Assembly (NCBI GenBank): GCA_002068015.1 | Contig: MVRV01000181.1 | Coordinates: forward strand, 1 to 45,120 | Length of the DNA stretch: 45,120 nucleotides | Direction: 5' to 3' | DNA from: Smithella sp. PtaU1.Bin162 | Lineage (GTDB): Bacteria > Desulfobacterota > Syntrophia > Syntrophales > Smithellaceae | Part shown: positions 1-8,899 of the stretch, in pieces | Layout: every line of letters starts with the position of its first letter | Numbering within the stretch: the first letter of the stretch is position 1 | Program-made: the position numbers and the translations under genes | Notes under the pieces: model-generated | Database searches by the model: none | Told to the model about the DNA's origin: nothing | What the model saw: the letters and a program-made list of their open reading frames with translations, nothing else

Positions 1-51
1 CAAAATAAAACAATTTGGATAAATTGTCGTAAATAGCAGAGGTAACAAGTC

Positions 52-951
52 ATGCCGGAAAATCTATTTAAAGTAAATAAGGAAGAATACATGCTGCCGG
101 GCAACAGAGCATGCCAGGGCTGCGGCCTTTCTCTCGCTTACCGCTATGTTCTGAAAGCTCTTCGGGAAAACACCATCTTAACACTGCCGGCCAGTTGCCT
201 TACCGTTCTGCATGGCTTATATCCCACCACATCAGTGGCGATTCCCTGTCTCAACTGCACATTTGCCAGCACTGCCGCTTCCGCCGCAGGGCTTGTGGCG
301 GGACTTACCGCAACCGGTCAAACCGACATTACAGTTGTAGCTGTCGCCGGTGACGGCGGAACGTATGATATAGGCATCCAGGCATTGAGCGGCGCCGCAG
401 AAAGAAATACGGATTTCATTTTTGTCTGTTATGACAACGAAGCTTATATGAACACGGGAACGCAGCGTTCCAGCGCTACTCCAATGGGAGCAACAACGAC
501 AACCACTCCGATTCTCACCAAAGAGCAAAACAAGAAAGACATGCTGAAAATTATGGAAGCCCACGATGTTGCTTATATCGCGACCACATCACCGGCATTT
601 CCTATTGATCTTTATGACAAATTTGTTAAAGCAAAACGTATCCGGGGAACCCGCTACATGCAGATTCATATTCCCTGCCCGCCGGGCTGGGGTTATCCGC
701 CGCGTGATACCGTAAAACTAGCCCGCCTGGCTATTGAAACCGGTGTTTTTGTACTCTTTGAAATAGAAAACGGAAAATTCCATTTTACCGGCCGCAGCAA
801 ATCGCTCGCCGAAAAAGGAAACCGCCTGCCTCTCAGCAACTACATTGAGAGACAGGACCGCTTCAAAAAAATGACTGAGGAACAACTCCGCAGCTTACAA
901 AAATTCGTTGATAATAAATGGAATGAATATTTAAAAAAGGCCGAGGGCTAG
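52..951 (+). CDS. porB: 2-oxoacid:ferredoxin oxidoreductase, beta (TPP) subunit, PorB-like
   Basis: Binds thiamine diphosphate and an Fe-S cluster and oxidatively decarboxylates a 2-oxoacid, probably pyruvate, to acyl-CoA with electrons passed to ferredoxin. The 299-residue length is normal for this subunit. Visible marks are the N-terminal CQGCG pair (Cys21, Cys24), further cysteines at 49, 66 and 69, the TPP motif GDGG at 100-103, and the family stretch around DNEAYMNTGTQRS (128-140). An AGAGGT ribosome-binding site lies 8-9 bases before the ATG. The alpha, gamma and delta subunits are not in the window and would be expected upstream. The downstream neighbour is convergent. Substrate (pyruvate, 2-oxoisovalerate or other) cannot be fixed from this subunit alone. 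Confidence 0.93.
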   Translation: MPENLFKVNKEEYMLPGNRACQGCGLSLAYRYVLKALRENTILTLPASCLTVLHGLYPTTSVAIPCLNCTFASTAASAAGLVAGLTATGQTDITVVAVAGDGGTYDIGIQALSGAAERNTDFIFVCYDNEAYMNTGTQRSSATPMGATTTTTPILTKEQNKKDMLKIMEAHDVAYIATTSPAFPIDLYDKFVKAKRIRGTRYMQIHIPCPPGWGYPPRDTVKLARLAIETGVFVLFEIENGKFHFTGRSKSLAEKGNRLPLSNYIERQDRFKKMTEEQLRSLQKFVDNKWNEYLKKAEG

Positions 952-961
952 AGGCCGAGGG
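939..961 (+). repeat. Short tandem repeat across the porB stop
   Basis: GGCCGAGGG occurs at 939-947 and again at 953-961 (14-base period), spanning the porB stop codon. It looks like a small slippage duplication that could have altered the last codons; no function is implied. Confidence 0.5.
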
Positions 962-972
962 TAAAAGCCAAA

Positions 973-1006
973 GACTGAAGGCAGGAAATTTCTTATGCCT
1001 TCAGTC
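973..1006. terminator. Hairpin between convergent porB and waaA
   Basis: An 11-bp perfect stem (GACTGAAGGCA at 973-983 and TGCCTTCAGTC at 996-1006) with a 12-base loop sits between the two convergent genes and includes the last waaA codons. Read on the minus strand it is followed by a T-rich stretch (TTTGGCTTTTAC), so it fits a factor-independent terminator for waaA. On the plus strand the following bases are not T-rich, so its effect on porB transcripts is less sure. Confidence 0.6.
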
Positions 1007-2300
1007 CCCGGCTTAAATGCCTGTTGATCAGATCCGCATATCTTTCCGCCGCCCCCATATTGGCGGCGACAATCGCCGCCCCCCGGGCACCTCTTTGTTC
1101 CAGTTCCTGCGGATTTTCCAACATCTTAGTAATTCCCCGTAATAATTCCTCTGCATTCCGGATCGTCGTTCCGGCACCAACGTTTTCCAGCAGGGCTTTT
1201 TCCTCGGAAAAATCTTCCATCGACGGGCCGTAAAAAATTACTTTGCCCCAGGCGGCCGCCTCGAGAATATTCTGGCCGCCCTTCGGTACCAGACTTCCCC
1301 CGCAATAAACAATCGTTGCCAGCGAATAAATTTTAAATAGTTCTCCGATAACATCAACAATAATTATGCGCTCTTCCCGGCGCTTTTTACCGCTCTTCAT
1401 TGCGCTGACAGTGATAACATCGGAAAAAGCGTATTTACGCAAAAGTTCCCTAATGTCGCAAGAGCGTTCAATATGCCGGGGAATGATAATCAATCGAAAA
1501 TCCGGATATTTTTTTATAAGTTCCCGGTACACATTGACGACAACCTCTTCTTCACCCTGATGAGTGCTGCCGGCAACAAAGAATTTCTCTTTTTCCCGGA
1601 CATTAAGCAGGCAGGCAATTTCTTTCTGTAAGGGGGGGGAAGCCAGTGCGGCCAGCGAATCGTACTTGGCATTTCCCATTACCTGAATTTTTCCGGAATC
1701 CATCCCGATAATTTCCAGGCGCTCTGCATCAATCTGCGCAATCATACCGGCGGCACACAGATTGGACAAAACCAGCTTCCAGAAGAATTTTGTCGTTTCA
1801 TAGCGGCGAAAAGAGCGGGGAGAAATCCGTCCATTAACCATCAAAACGCCAATGCCGTTCACGTGGCAAGTTTTCAGGAAATTAGGCCAGAGTTCCGTTT
1901 CCACCATTGTAAAAACATCCGGCCTAGCAAGGCGGATAATTTTGCGCACTATCCAGGGAATATCCAATGGGAAATAAATAAAGGCGGAGGCATCTTTTAC
2001 CAGCCGGTGCGCCATTTCCTGACCTGTTTCGGTACTGGTGGAAAAAATTATTTCCACATCCGGTCTTTTCTTTTTTAAGGAAGCTACTATCGGCGCGGCG
2101 GCGGTCACCTCCCCCACCGATACGGCATGCACCCAGACACGCGGGGACTGTTTCAAGCCGGACAGAATATGTTCCTGTCCGCCTCCCAGTTTGGGGATAA
2201 AACTTTTGCGGTATTTGCCTGTAAAAATAATCTTCAGCAGGTAATAAGGCACACCGACAATCGACGCCAGCAACAAAATCACATTATACAGAATATACAT
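993..2300 (-). CDS. waaA: 3-deoxy-D-manno-octulosonic acid transferase (Kdo transferase)
   Basis: Glycosyltransferase family 30 enzyme that adds Kdo from CMP-Kdo to lipid A precursor at the inner membrane. At 435 residues it has the usual length. It begins with a hydrophobic anchor (about residues 2-25), then the conserved HAVSVGEV block near residue 58, the ETELWPN block near 134 and a C-terminal nucleotide-sugar domain with a GGSLVPKGGQN element. No clear ribosome-binding site precedes the ATG; the annotated start is kept because it preserves the expected N-terminal anchor. Its presence indicates an LPS-bearing outer membrane. It lies 98 bases from the preceding hydrolase gene and is probably transcribed separately. 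Confidence 0.93.
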   Translation of the reverse strand: MYILYNVILLLASIVGVPYYLLKIIFTGKYRKSFIPKLGGGQEHILSGLKQSPRVWVHAVSVGEVTAAAPIVASLKKKRPDVEIIFSTSTETGQEMAHRLVKDASAFIYFPLDIPWIVRKIIRLARPDVFTMVETELWPNFLKTCHVNGIGVLMVNGRISPRSFRRYETTKFFWKLVLSNLCAAGMIAQIDAERLEIIGMDSGKIQVMGNAKYDSLAALASPPLQKEIACLLNVREKEKFFVAGSTHQGEEEVVVNVYRELIKKYPDFRLIIIPRHIERSCDIRELLRKYAFSDVITVSAMKSGKKRREERIIIVDVIGELFKIYSLATIVYCGGSLVPKGGQNILEAAAWGKVIFYGPSMEDFSEEKALLENVGAGTTIRNAEELLRGITKMLENPQELEQRGARGAAIVAANMGAAERYADLINRHLSRGLKA

Positions 2301-2329
2301 TATTCTATATTTAGATTTTTCCGCATTCG

Positions 2330-2335
2330 TGTCAA
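2330..2335 (-). promoter_or_regulatory. Possible -35 element for waaA
   Basis: On the minus strand an exact TTGACA lies 30 bases before the waaA ATG. The region where a -10 would fall is AT-rich (TAAATATAGAAT) but has no close match, and a start there would give a very short or absent leader, in line with the missing ribosome-binding site. Weak call. Confidence 0.25.
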
Positions 2336-2398
2336 GAAACTTTTCCGGATGGAATCAACCCGCACATTGCAGCCAAGGTAGAAAACCGACACAAATTT

Positions 2399-3253
2399 TT
2401 AAAGGCGGGACAAATATTCACGGATAGCCTGATCACGCTTGTCAAAATGGTCAAACAGAATCGAATAATGGTTTGCGCCTGAAATACTTACGGCCTGAAC
2501 CGAAGAAATATTCTGCAGCATCCGGTTAACCGTCTCATCAGGCAGCAGGATGTCGTCTCTGTCCATTAGCCCTTCCGTTGCCCGCAGAATAAGTGCAGCG
2601 CAGGATATTTTCGAATAAAATTCTTCCGGTTTGATTTTCCGGATATTGTCCGCCTCTTCCTTAATGTTTTCCGGATTTATCCCGCACGAAACACCCCCTT
2701 CTTTTTTGACCAGTTCATAGCGGAAGTAATCCGTTTTGGCCTGGTTCCACGGCTCATGATATTTCAGGGCCATCATTTCATTGAGATAAGCATCCTCGCC
2801 GGCATAGAGTTTTCCCAGTCGGTCTTTGGAAGGCTTAATGGCTGCCGCCACCTTGTCCCATTTTTCGGGCGGCATGGAACCGCCGCCGTCAATCATCACC
2901 AGTCCATGGGCTGTTTGCGGATATAAGGCTGCGAAAACCAGCGAAATAAAAGCTCCGAGAGAATGCCCCATAATGACTACTTCCGCCAGCGCCATTTTGT
3001 CGATAAGACAGCGTAAATCCTGCACATGGTGATCGATGGAATATCCGGAGGCCGGTTTATCCGACTTGCCCCGGCCCCGCAGATCAACCGCTATAATTTT
3101 ATGCTCCGGTGTTAATGCCGCGGCAAGAGTTTCCCAGACCATACAGTTTGCCGTAATACCGTGGACGGCAAGAAGTGTTTTCCCCGCTCCTTCCCATGTA
3201 GCCGTTTGAATATTGATGCCGTTACAGTGAATTTTTTCCATCCTGGCGTTCAT
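2399..3253 (-). CDS. Alpha/beta-hydrolase fold protein
   Basis: A 284-residue cytoplasmic hydrolase of the MhpC/haloperoxidase-like group. It shows the oxyanion segment VHGIT (30-34), the DLRGRGKSD block (57-65), the nucleophile elbow GHSLG with Ser98, and a late GANHYSI segment carrying the likely catalytic His. Start at M1 is supported by an AAGGAAT site; the alternative Met5 lacks spacing. It is the last gene of the run 12679 to 2399, 94 bases after the TRAP permease. With a CoA ligase and CoA-transferases in the same run, roles as an esterase, thioesterase or C-C hydrolase on the imported acid are possible. The substrate is not visible from sequence. Confidence 0.8.
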   Translation of the reverse strand: MNARMEKIHCNGINIQTATWEGAGKTLLAVHGITANCMVWETLAAALTPEHKIIAVDLRGRGKSDKPASGYSIDHHVQDLRCLIDKMALAEVVIMGHSLGAFISLVFAALYPQTAHGLVMIDGGGSMPPEKWDKVAAAIKPSKDRLGKLYAGEDAYLNEMMALKYHEPWNQAKTDYFRYELVKKEGGVSCGINPENIKEEADNIRKIKPEEFYSKISCAALILRATEGLMDRDDILLPDETVNRMLQNISSVQAVSISGANHYSILFDHFDKRDQAIREYLSRL

Positions 3254-3347
3254 AGCTTATTCCTTTGTCCCGGTTTTGCCCCTTCTGATCATGGAAAATC
3301 CATCCCGCAAAAGCTGCTTTTCCTATTCTTGTCATTGGCAATATATA

Positions 3348-4619
3348 TCATTTCATCAGACTCGGCAAATACAGACTTATACCGGGGAATATACATATTA
3401 AAACAAGGGCGATCGTCATCGTTATCAGGAATGGTATCGCACCGCGGATAACTACTTCCGGCGGAACTTTGGCAATAGAGCTTCCCACGTAAAGCATGAT
3501 GCCGACCGGCGGGGTAATCTGACCGATTAATATGGCCACGCAATAAACCACTCCCAGGTGAAAAAGGTTGACATTCAAGGCCGCAGCACAAGGCATGACA
3601 ATGGGTAAAGTAACATACAGCATTGGTGTGCCTTCCATAAACGTTCCCAATATCAGGAGCACTACGGAAAAACCGATCACGAAAGATGTGGGGCTAAGCC
3701 CCCACTCCACCACTATGTTGGTCAAGGTCTGCGGAAATCCACTCAGTACCAGCACTTTTCCCAGAAGAGTCGCCGTACAGATCAGGAAAAGTAACATCGA
3801 TGTTACCCGCAGTGTATCTAAAGACGCCTTTTTGAATGATTCCCAAGACATTCCCTTATACCAAAAACCGGCCACAATCGCCACCACGCAGGCGATGGTT
3901 GCCGCTTCCGTCGGCGTAAATATGCCGGCATAAATTCCCCCCAGGATCAATACGGGAATGGATAATGCAGGCAGAGCATAAACAAATGTCTTACCCCGCA
4001 CTTTCCAGTTTTCCCGTGCCAGAGTGCCGACTTTCTGATATTTACAAATTATAAACGCGGTTATCATCAGCATAAGTGCGATAAGAAGACCAGGCAGCAG
4101 TCCGGCCAGAAACAGTTTGGCAATGGAATCTTCTATCAACATTCCGTAGATGATAAAAAATAGGCTCGGGGGAATGAGATTACCCAGCGTCCCGGTAACA
4201 CTGACCAATCCTGTTGCAAATCCGTCGCTGTATCCCGTTTCCCGCATCTTTGGTATCATGAGGGTGCCGATTGACGCTATTGTTGCCGCCCCCGATCCGG
4301 TAAGCGCGGCAAAAAAGACACAGGCCAGTACCGCGCTTGCCGCAATGCCGCCGGTAATGTGACCTAGCATTGCCTGGACAAAATCCAGGAGGGCCTTGGC
4401 CGAGTTGGAACGGATCATCAGGTTACCGGCGAAAATAAACAATGGCACGGCAACCCAGGTGAAATGATCCAGTCCACCGAACATCATGCTGGCAATACTC
4501 GAAAAAGGAAGACCGTTATGATAAATCAGGACAAGAGCGGCACCCAAACCGAAGGAGACGGCAATGGGGACACCAATTATAAAAAACCCGAAAGCAATTA
4601 TTAATCCTACGACTAACAT
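3348..4619 (-). CDS. dctM: TRAP transporter large permease (DctM type)
   Basis: The ion-coupled channel subunit of a tripartite ATP-independent periplasmic importer for carboxylates. It is 423 residues, with about a dozen hydrophobic segments and the family block around the GSGAATIASIG and GTLGNLIPPS motifs in the first half. Its ATG overlaps the stop codon region of dctQ by 7 bases, indicating translational coupling. Together with the Q and P subunits it forms a complete three-gene importer inside an operon of acyl-CoA enzymes, so the substrate is probably the acid activated by the neighbouring CoA ligase or CoA-transferases. Confidence 0.93.
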   Translation of the reverse strand: MLVVGLIIAFGFFIIGVPIAVSFGLGAALVLIYHNGLPFSSIASMMFGGLDHFTWVAVPLFIFAGNLMIRSNSAKALLDFVQAMLGHITGGIAASAVLACVFFAALTGSGAATIASIGTLMIPKMRETGYSDGFATGLVSVTGTLGNLIPPSLFFIIYGMLIEDSIAKLFLAGLLPGLLIALMLMITAFIICKYQKVGTLARENWKVRGKTFVYALPALSIPVLILGGIYAGIFTPTEAATIACVVAIVAGFWYKGMSWESFKKASLDTLRVTSMLLFLICTATLLGKVLVLSGFPQTLTNIVVEWGLSPTSFVIGFSVVLLILGTFMEGTPMLYVTLPIVMPCAAALNVNLFHLGVVYCVAILIGQITPPVGIMLYVGSSIAKVPPEVVIRGAIPFLITMTIALVLICIFPGISLYLPSLMK

Positions 4620-5116
4620 TTTTTACCCTCCCCATGCCGTCCCTGAATATCATTCATCATTTTTTCAATTGTATGGAAAATGAACAATAACATTCCCAGA
4701 GGCATACAAAGCTTGACAATCCAAAGCGGAACAGGAATCGACGTGATTGTGCTGAGACGGGTCATTTTGGCCATCATCACATCCGCCCAACAGGCGTAAA
4801 GGAAGAGAACACCGAAAATGATCATTACGAGAGACATGAATATCTCCAATACCAGCTTTGTATTCCCTTTCAACTTATTCGGGATAAGATCCACCGAAAT
4901 ATGCGCCTTTTCTTTAATATCCAGCCCGATATAAACAAAAACGCTCCAGATCATGAGCCATACCGACCACTCTTCGGTAACACCGAAGGTCTCCTGGAAC
5001 AAGGCTCTGCTCACGATATTGAAAAATATCATGCCCACCATGAGAACAAGGGCCGCGATACCTGATATTTTAATAATCTTTTCCAATCCAGCACTCAGGA
5101 TTTTTATAACTTTCAT
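4613..5116 (-). CDS. dctQ: TRAP transporter small permease (DctQ type)
   Basis: A 167-residue membrane protein with four predicted hydrophobic segments and the characteristic EEWSVWLMIWSVF block near residue 45, typical of the Q subunit that docks the large permease. An AAGGAG site lies 10 bases before the ATG. It overlaps dctM downstream and follows dctP by 89 bases. Confidence 0.9.
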   Translation of the reverse strand: MKVIKILSAGLEKIIKISGIAALVLMVGMIFFNIVSRALFQETFGVTEEWSVWLMIWSVFVYIGLDIKEKAHISVDLIPNKLKGNTKLVLEIFMSLVMIIFGVLFLYACWADVMMAKMTRLSTITSIPVPLWIVKLCMPLGMLLFIFHTIEKMMNDIQGRHGEGKKC

Positions 5117-5205
5117 AATAGATATACTCCTTTTCTGCTGCGGCGTTGTCCCGCTAATCGGCGGAACAACGCCCGACTACTGTCGGCAAGGCCGGTTGAA
5201 TTTGT

Positions 5206-6291
5206 TTATTTAAATTTTGCTATAATATCGGCACCGGTTTCTTTATATTTCGGGGCAATCTCCTGGGCCTTTTTAATGATTTCCCAACCATACTTATCTC
5301 CCAGTTTTTCATAAATGGGTTTTTCCGCATCGATCCACATCTGTTTTTCCTTATCTGTCAGTATGGTTACTGTAAATTTACCTTTTTTGGCCAGATCGGC
5401 TACTTCGTTCCACACCTTAATGCGCAGCTCTTCGGAACCTTTTTCATAGGCCCGTGCACCCGCTTCAATTGCTTTGATCAATTCCGGTTTTAATTCGGCC
5501 GGTACTTTCTTTTCCCACCATTCAGTATTAACCACATACCAGGAGTAACTGGAGTTGATGTCAAACAAGGTTACATGTTTGCAATAGTCCATGATCCGGA
5601 ACACGTGATAGCCGTTTTCGTTGGTCATAACACCGTCCAGCATTCCGGTCTGAAATCCACTGACTACTTCGGGAACCGCCATAGTGATTGTCGACGCTCC
5701 CAACAATTTTGTAACATCCGTAAAAGCAATTCCGGGAGCGGTCCGGATCTTCAATCCCTTGAAATCAGCGGGAGTTCTTAATGCTCTCTTATTATTCCAG
5801 TATTTGTAAAAAAAGCTTGTAGATTTATACGGAGTAATGACCGTAAGCCCCAGCGTCTCAATCTTTTTGAGCAGTTCTTTCCCCTGTTTTGTTTGGTTCA
5901 GAGTATCATAGCAGTGATCGGGGGATTTAAACAGAAACGGCATATCCAGCAGCTGGAACTCCGGATAATTCATGCTCAGATAAGAACTGACTTCGCCGGA
6001 AAATTCCAACCCTCCTGCCTTGACCTGATTTCTGGCCTCCGCCGTGGTGTAGAGGGAATTTCCCGGATAGTGCTCAAACTTTATCCTGTCTTTCAGCACC
6101 GGACTGTTTTTAATGTAGTTATCAATTGCCGCGCCAGTCATTCCCGCCGGATTCGCCAGAGGATAGCCGTGCGCATAACGCATAGTGATTTTTTCCGCGG
6201 CATGCGACAGATTACTCCCCATAACAAAAATTACTGCGAAAAAAACCGCAACGCTGATTACCAATGTTACTCTCTTTTTTCTGTCTTTCAT
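5206..6291 (-). CDS. dctP: TRAP transporter solute-binding protein (DctP type)
   Basis: Periplasmic binding protein that captures a carboxylate and delivers it to the QM permease. I place the start at 6291, not at the in-frame ATG at 6318, because an AAAGGGG site precedes it and it gives a clean signal peptide: MKDRKKR charged start, hydrophobic core, and a probable cut after SHA near residue 30. The mature 361-residue precursor has the DctP-like sequence MRYAHGYPLANP, the FKGLKIRTAP segment with the Arg that usually pairs with the ligand carboxylate, and a VVSGFQTGMLDG segment. It is the first transporter gene after the CoA ligase. Confidence 0.92.
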   Translation of the reverse strand: MKDRKKRVTLVISVAVFFAVIFVMGSNLSHAAEKITMRYAHGYPLANPAGMTGAAIDNYIKNSPVLKDRIKFEHYPGNSLYTTAEARNQVKAGGLEFSGEVSSYLSMNYPEFQLLDMPFLFKSPDHCYDTLNQTKQGKELLKKIETLGLTVITPYKSTSFFYKYWNNKRALRTPADFKGLKIRTAPGIAFTDVTKLLGASTITMAVPEVVSGFQTGMLDGVMTNENGYHVFRIMDYCKHVTLFDINSSYSWYVVNTEWWEKKVPAELKPELIKAIEAGARAYEKGSEELRIKVWNEVADLAKKGKFTVTILTDKEKQMWIDAEKPIYEKLGDKYGWEIIKKAQEIAPKYKETGADIIAKFK

Positions 6292-6343
6292 TGTTTTACC
6301 CCTTTCTCGTTTAATCAAACCGTTTTAATAATATGTAAAAATC

Positions 6344-8089
6344 TTATTTTCGTAATGACTGCTCAAACATCTCCTTGAGTTTATATTTTTCGACCTTATT
6401 GGTGGCCGTTTGCGGCAAGGCATCAATGAATCGAATGTACTTCGGTAACATGTATTTAGGCATCTGCTTTTCCAGCCATGGTCTTAACTCTTCCTCCGTC
6501 AGAATTTGCCCCTGAGCAGGAACGATATACACGACAATATCATCTTCCATGCCCTTTTCAGCCTTGACCGGAAAGGCGGCGGATACGACTACCTGCGGAT
6601 GCGTATTGACCGTGTCCTCTATCTGGAAAGAGGAAATATTCTCGCCCTTCACCCGGATGAATCCGCCCATACGGTCTACAAAATAAAATATTCCGTCTTC
6701 ATCCTTATATGCTCCGTCTCCGGTATGCAGCCAAAAATTGCGGAAGACTTCTTTGGTGGCTTCCGCCTTGTTCAAATATTCATCCATCACGACATAGGGC
6801 AGACGGCCTCTCAAAGCTATCTGGCCGTATTCTCCGGGACCAAGCTCTTCATCGTGTTCGTTAAGTATCGTCACTTCGTGCAACCTGCTGCCTTTACCCA
6901 TAAATCTCTTTTTAATGGGAGCAGAGCCGGACATCACCGGCATACCGAGACTCTCGGCAATCCGGATCAATTCCTGCTTGGAATAACCTCTCCGAAATTC
7001 TTTTGGTTTCCATTCTTCATCGCCGGATTCATCAAACATGGCGGCACAGGCATAGCCGAATTCCGTTGCTCCGTAACCGACATTCAAAAAATCAATGCCG
7101 AACCGCTTGGTAAACTGGAGATGATATTCCGGCAGGGGCTGCATGTGGACACGCCTGAGAGTGTTATTGCGATCGTCCGGTTTTTCCGGCGCCTGCAGCA
7201 GCCTGGGCATCATCACATCCAAAAGAAGGGTGTAGGTGGCTCCGCTCACTTTAATCCTGTTCCAGAATTCGGCAGCATTGAAACGATCCCAGACCGCGAC
7301 CGAACATCCCTGCCAGGCGGCACGTCCGATCTGGGCAAAAGCCCCTGCAATGTGGTAAAGCGGCAACTCGCAGTAGACCACGTCATCGGGATGCAAAAGC
7401 CTCATCCCGTAATAACAATAGTTCTGCAGCCAGCGATACGACTGGACGCACCCTTTCGGCTCCCCCGTAGTGCCCGATGTGTAAATAATATTGGCGGTGT
7501 CCCAGTATTCGAGAGGAACATTCGGATTCGGATGGCCGCCGGTAATCAAATCATCCCAAGAGGTCACCCGGAACTTTTTGTCAAAGACCATGGCGGCATT
7601 TTCCTCTTTGAAGTCATGCTGACCTTTCTTGGGACTGTAAAGAATAATCGGAAAATCGCCGATGGCCGACGCTATTTCGTTTAATATCTGTTCCCGACCT
7701 TTTTCCGTAATCAGAATTGTAGGCCTGGTGTCGTTGATCTGGTAGGAAAGATTGCGCCCTTTATAAAGAAAATTGATGGGACAAAACACCGCCCCGATTT
7801 TCCAAGAGGCAAACATAACTAAAATAATGACGCGGGGATTAGTCAGGAAGAGTGAAATCCGGTCACCTTTTTTCACTCCCAGGGCCTGCAGATGGAAGGC
7901 TACATTGTTGGCAATTTGATTGAATTCCTTATAGCTTGTGGAAAGATTCTCTTCACCGTAATAGAAAAAAGTCTTTTCCGGCCTGACTTCGGCCCACTCT
8001 TCCAATTTTCGGACCAGAAGCCCCATTTCATCCAGTTCGCGTTTCAGCTCTTTTGTGCTCTTGATGGTATTTTGCAATGCCGCTACCAT
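6344..8089 (-). CDS. AMP-forming acyl-CoA synthetase
   Basis: Activates a carboxylic acid with ATP and CoA through an acyl-adenylate. At 581 residues it is full length for the family. It shows the phosphate-binding loop YTSGTTGEPKG (203-213), a GYGATEFG motif, the HTGDGAYKDEDGIFYFVDR hinge region, and the C-terminal ATNKVEKYKL segment with the catalytic Lys. Closest in appearance to CaiC-like (carnitine/crotonobetaine) and medium-chain ligases. A strong AGGAGGT site precedes the ATG. It sits between DUF169 and the TRAP genes, so it probably acts on the imported substrate. Two CoA-transferases in the same run offer a second way to make the thioester. Confidence 0.9.
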   Translation of the reverse strand: MVAALQNTIKSTKELKRELDEMGLLVRKLEEWAEVRPEKTFFYYGEENLSTSYKEFNQIANNVAFHLQALGVKKGDRISLFLTNPRVIILVMFASWKIGAVFCPINFLYKGRNLSYQINDTRPTILITEKGREQILNEIASAIGDFPIILYSPKKGQHDFKEENAAMVFDKKFRVTSWDDLITGGHPNPNVPLEYWDTANIIYTSGTTGEPKGCVQSYRWLQNYCYYGMRLLHPDDVVYCELPLYHIAGAFAQIGRAAWQGCSVAVWDRFNAAEFWNRIKVSGATYTLLLDVMMPRLLQAPEKPDDRNNTLRRVHMQPLPEYHLQFTKRFGIDFLNVGYGATEFGYACAAMFDESGDEEWKPKEFRRGYSKQELIRIAESLGMPVMSGSAPIKKRFMGKGSRLHEVTILNEHDEELGPGEYGQIALRGRLPYVVMDEYLNKAEATKEVFRNFWLHTGDGAYKDEDGIFYFVDRMGGFIRVKGENISSFQIEDTVNTHPQVVVSAAFPVKAEKGMEDDIVVYIVPAQGQILTEEELRPWLEKQMPKYMLPKYIRFIDALPQTATNKVEKYKLKEMFEQSLRK

Positions 8090-8131
8090 TTAATACCTCC
8101 TCTGTTTAATTTTTCCGTTCTTGCAAGTCCG

Positions 8132-8899
8132 CTATTTTTGTAAATAAGTCAGAAGATCTTTATAAGTATCCGGTAATTCCACCTGAGATTTCAGATAACT
8201 GGGCGTCGGGTATCTCATACCGAACCGGTGAGTTTCTTCCAGTCCTTTTACAACACCTTCCAGTCTGCTCATCGGTATCGAGAAACAGACCTCATCATCC
8301 TGAGTAGCCGCAAATATCCGATCACCGGCTCCGGAAAGGACAAATTGGCACTCGCCGGTCAGCATGGCTTTGGAGATATAAGTACCACAGCCAACACATC
8401 CATAACTGGAAGAAACCACAGGTTCTCCTGTCAAATAAATACAGCTTTGCACCAGCCGCACCATCTGCGCGGGATTCCCATAAATTACAATTACGTGAGG
8501 ATCAAATTCCGCCATCGCTAGCGGCTCTGAAAGAATACTTTTATATTTTCCCTCTTCCAATTTGGAAAGGTTACGGGCAATTTTCGCCCGTGCCTCCCGG
8601 GTTCTCACCCAATAGGGAACTTCCATACTGCCGTCTAAAAGTTCCGGCTTCGCCGGGACAAATCCCAAGGCAACAGCCCCGAGAGGACAAATCATGTCTT
8701 CTCTTTCCAGAAGCACTTTCCAGCCATACCGCCGGGAAAGAGACATGCCCTGACACACCGGCATCGGCATCTTCCTGAATTTCTGCCCGTCTCCCGTACT
8801 TACAACTTCCTCTCCGGCTTCCATCATCCGGACTGCCACAGGTACGGTCGATAATCTTAAATATTGATTTAATTTTTCATTAACTTCGGTAAATTTCAT
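8132..8899 (-). CDS. DUF169 family protein
   Basis: A 255-residue protein of unknown function with the DUF169 hallmarks: an N-terminal LRLSTVPVAVRM segment, CQGMSLSRRYGW (Cys49), CPLGAVALGFVP (Cys71) and a SSYGCVGCG motif (Cys168, Cys171). Seven cysteines in total (49, 71, 153, 168, 171, 184, 205) make metal or cofactor binding plausible, but I know no established activity. Its ATG overlaps the stop of the dehydratase gene by four bases (ATGA) and a GAGGAGG site lies within that gene's end, so the two are translationally coupled. DUF169 genes often sit in anaerobe metabolic operons; here the partners are acyl-CoA enzymes. Confidence 0.8.
   Translation of the reverse strand: MKFTEVNEKLNQYLRLSTVPVAVRMMEAGEEVVSTGDGQKFRKMPMPVCQGMSLSRRYGWKVLLEREDMICPLGAVALGFVPAKPELLDGSMEVPYWVRTREARAKIARNLSKLEEGKYKSILSEPLAMAEFDPHVIVIYGNPAQMVRLVQSCIYLTGEPVVSSSYGCVGCGTYISKAMLTGECQFVLSGAGDRIFAATQDDEVCFSIPMSRLEGVVKGLEETHRFGMRYPTPSYLKSQVELPDTYKDLLTYLQK

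Noticed and set aside
6506..7684. 392-codon open frame on the plus strand
   Set aside because: Antisense shadow of the acyl-CoA ligase gene; no recognisable domain.
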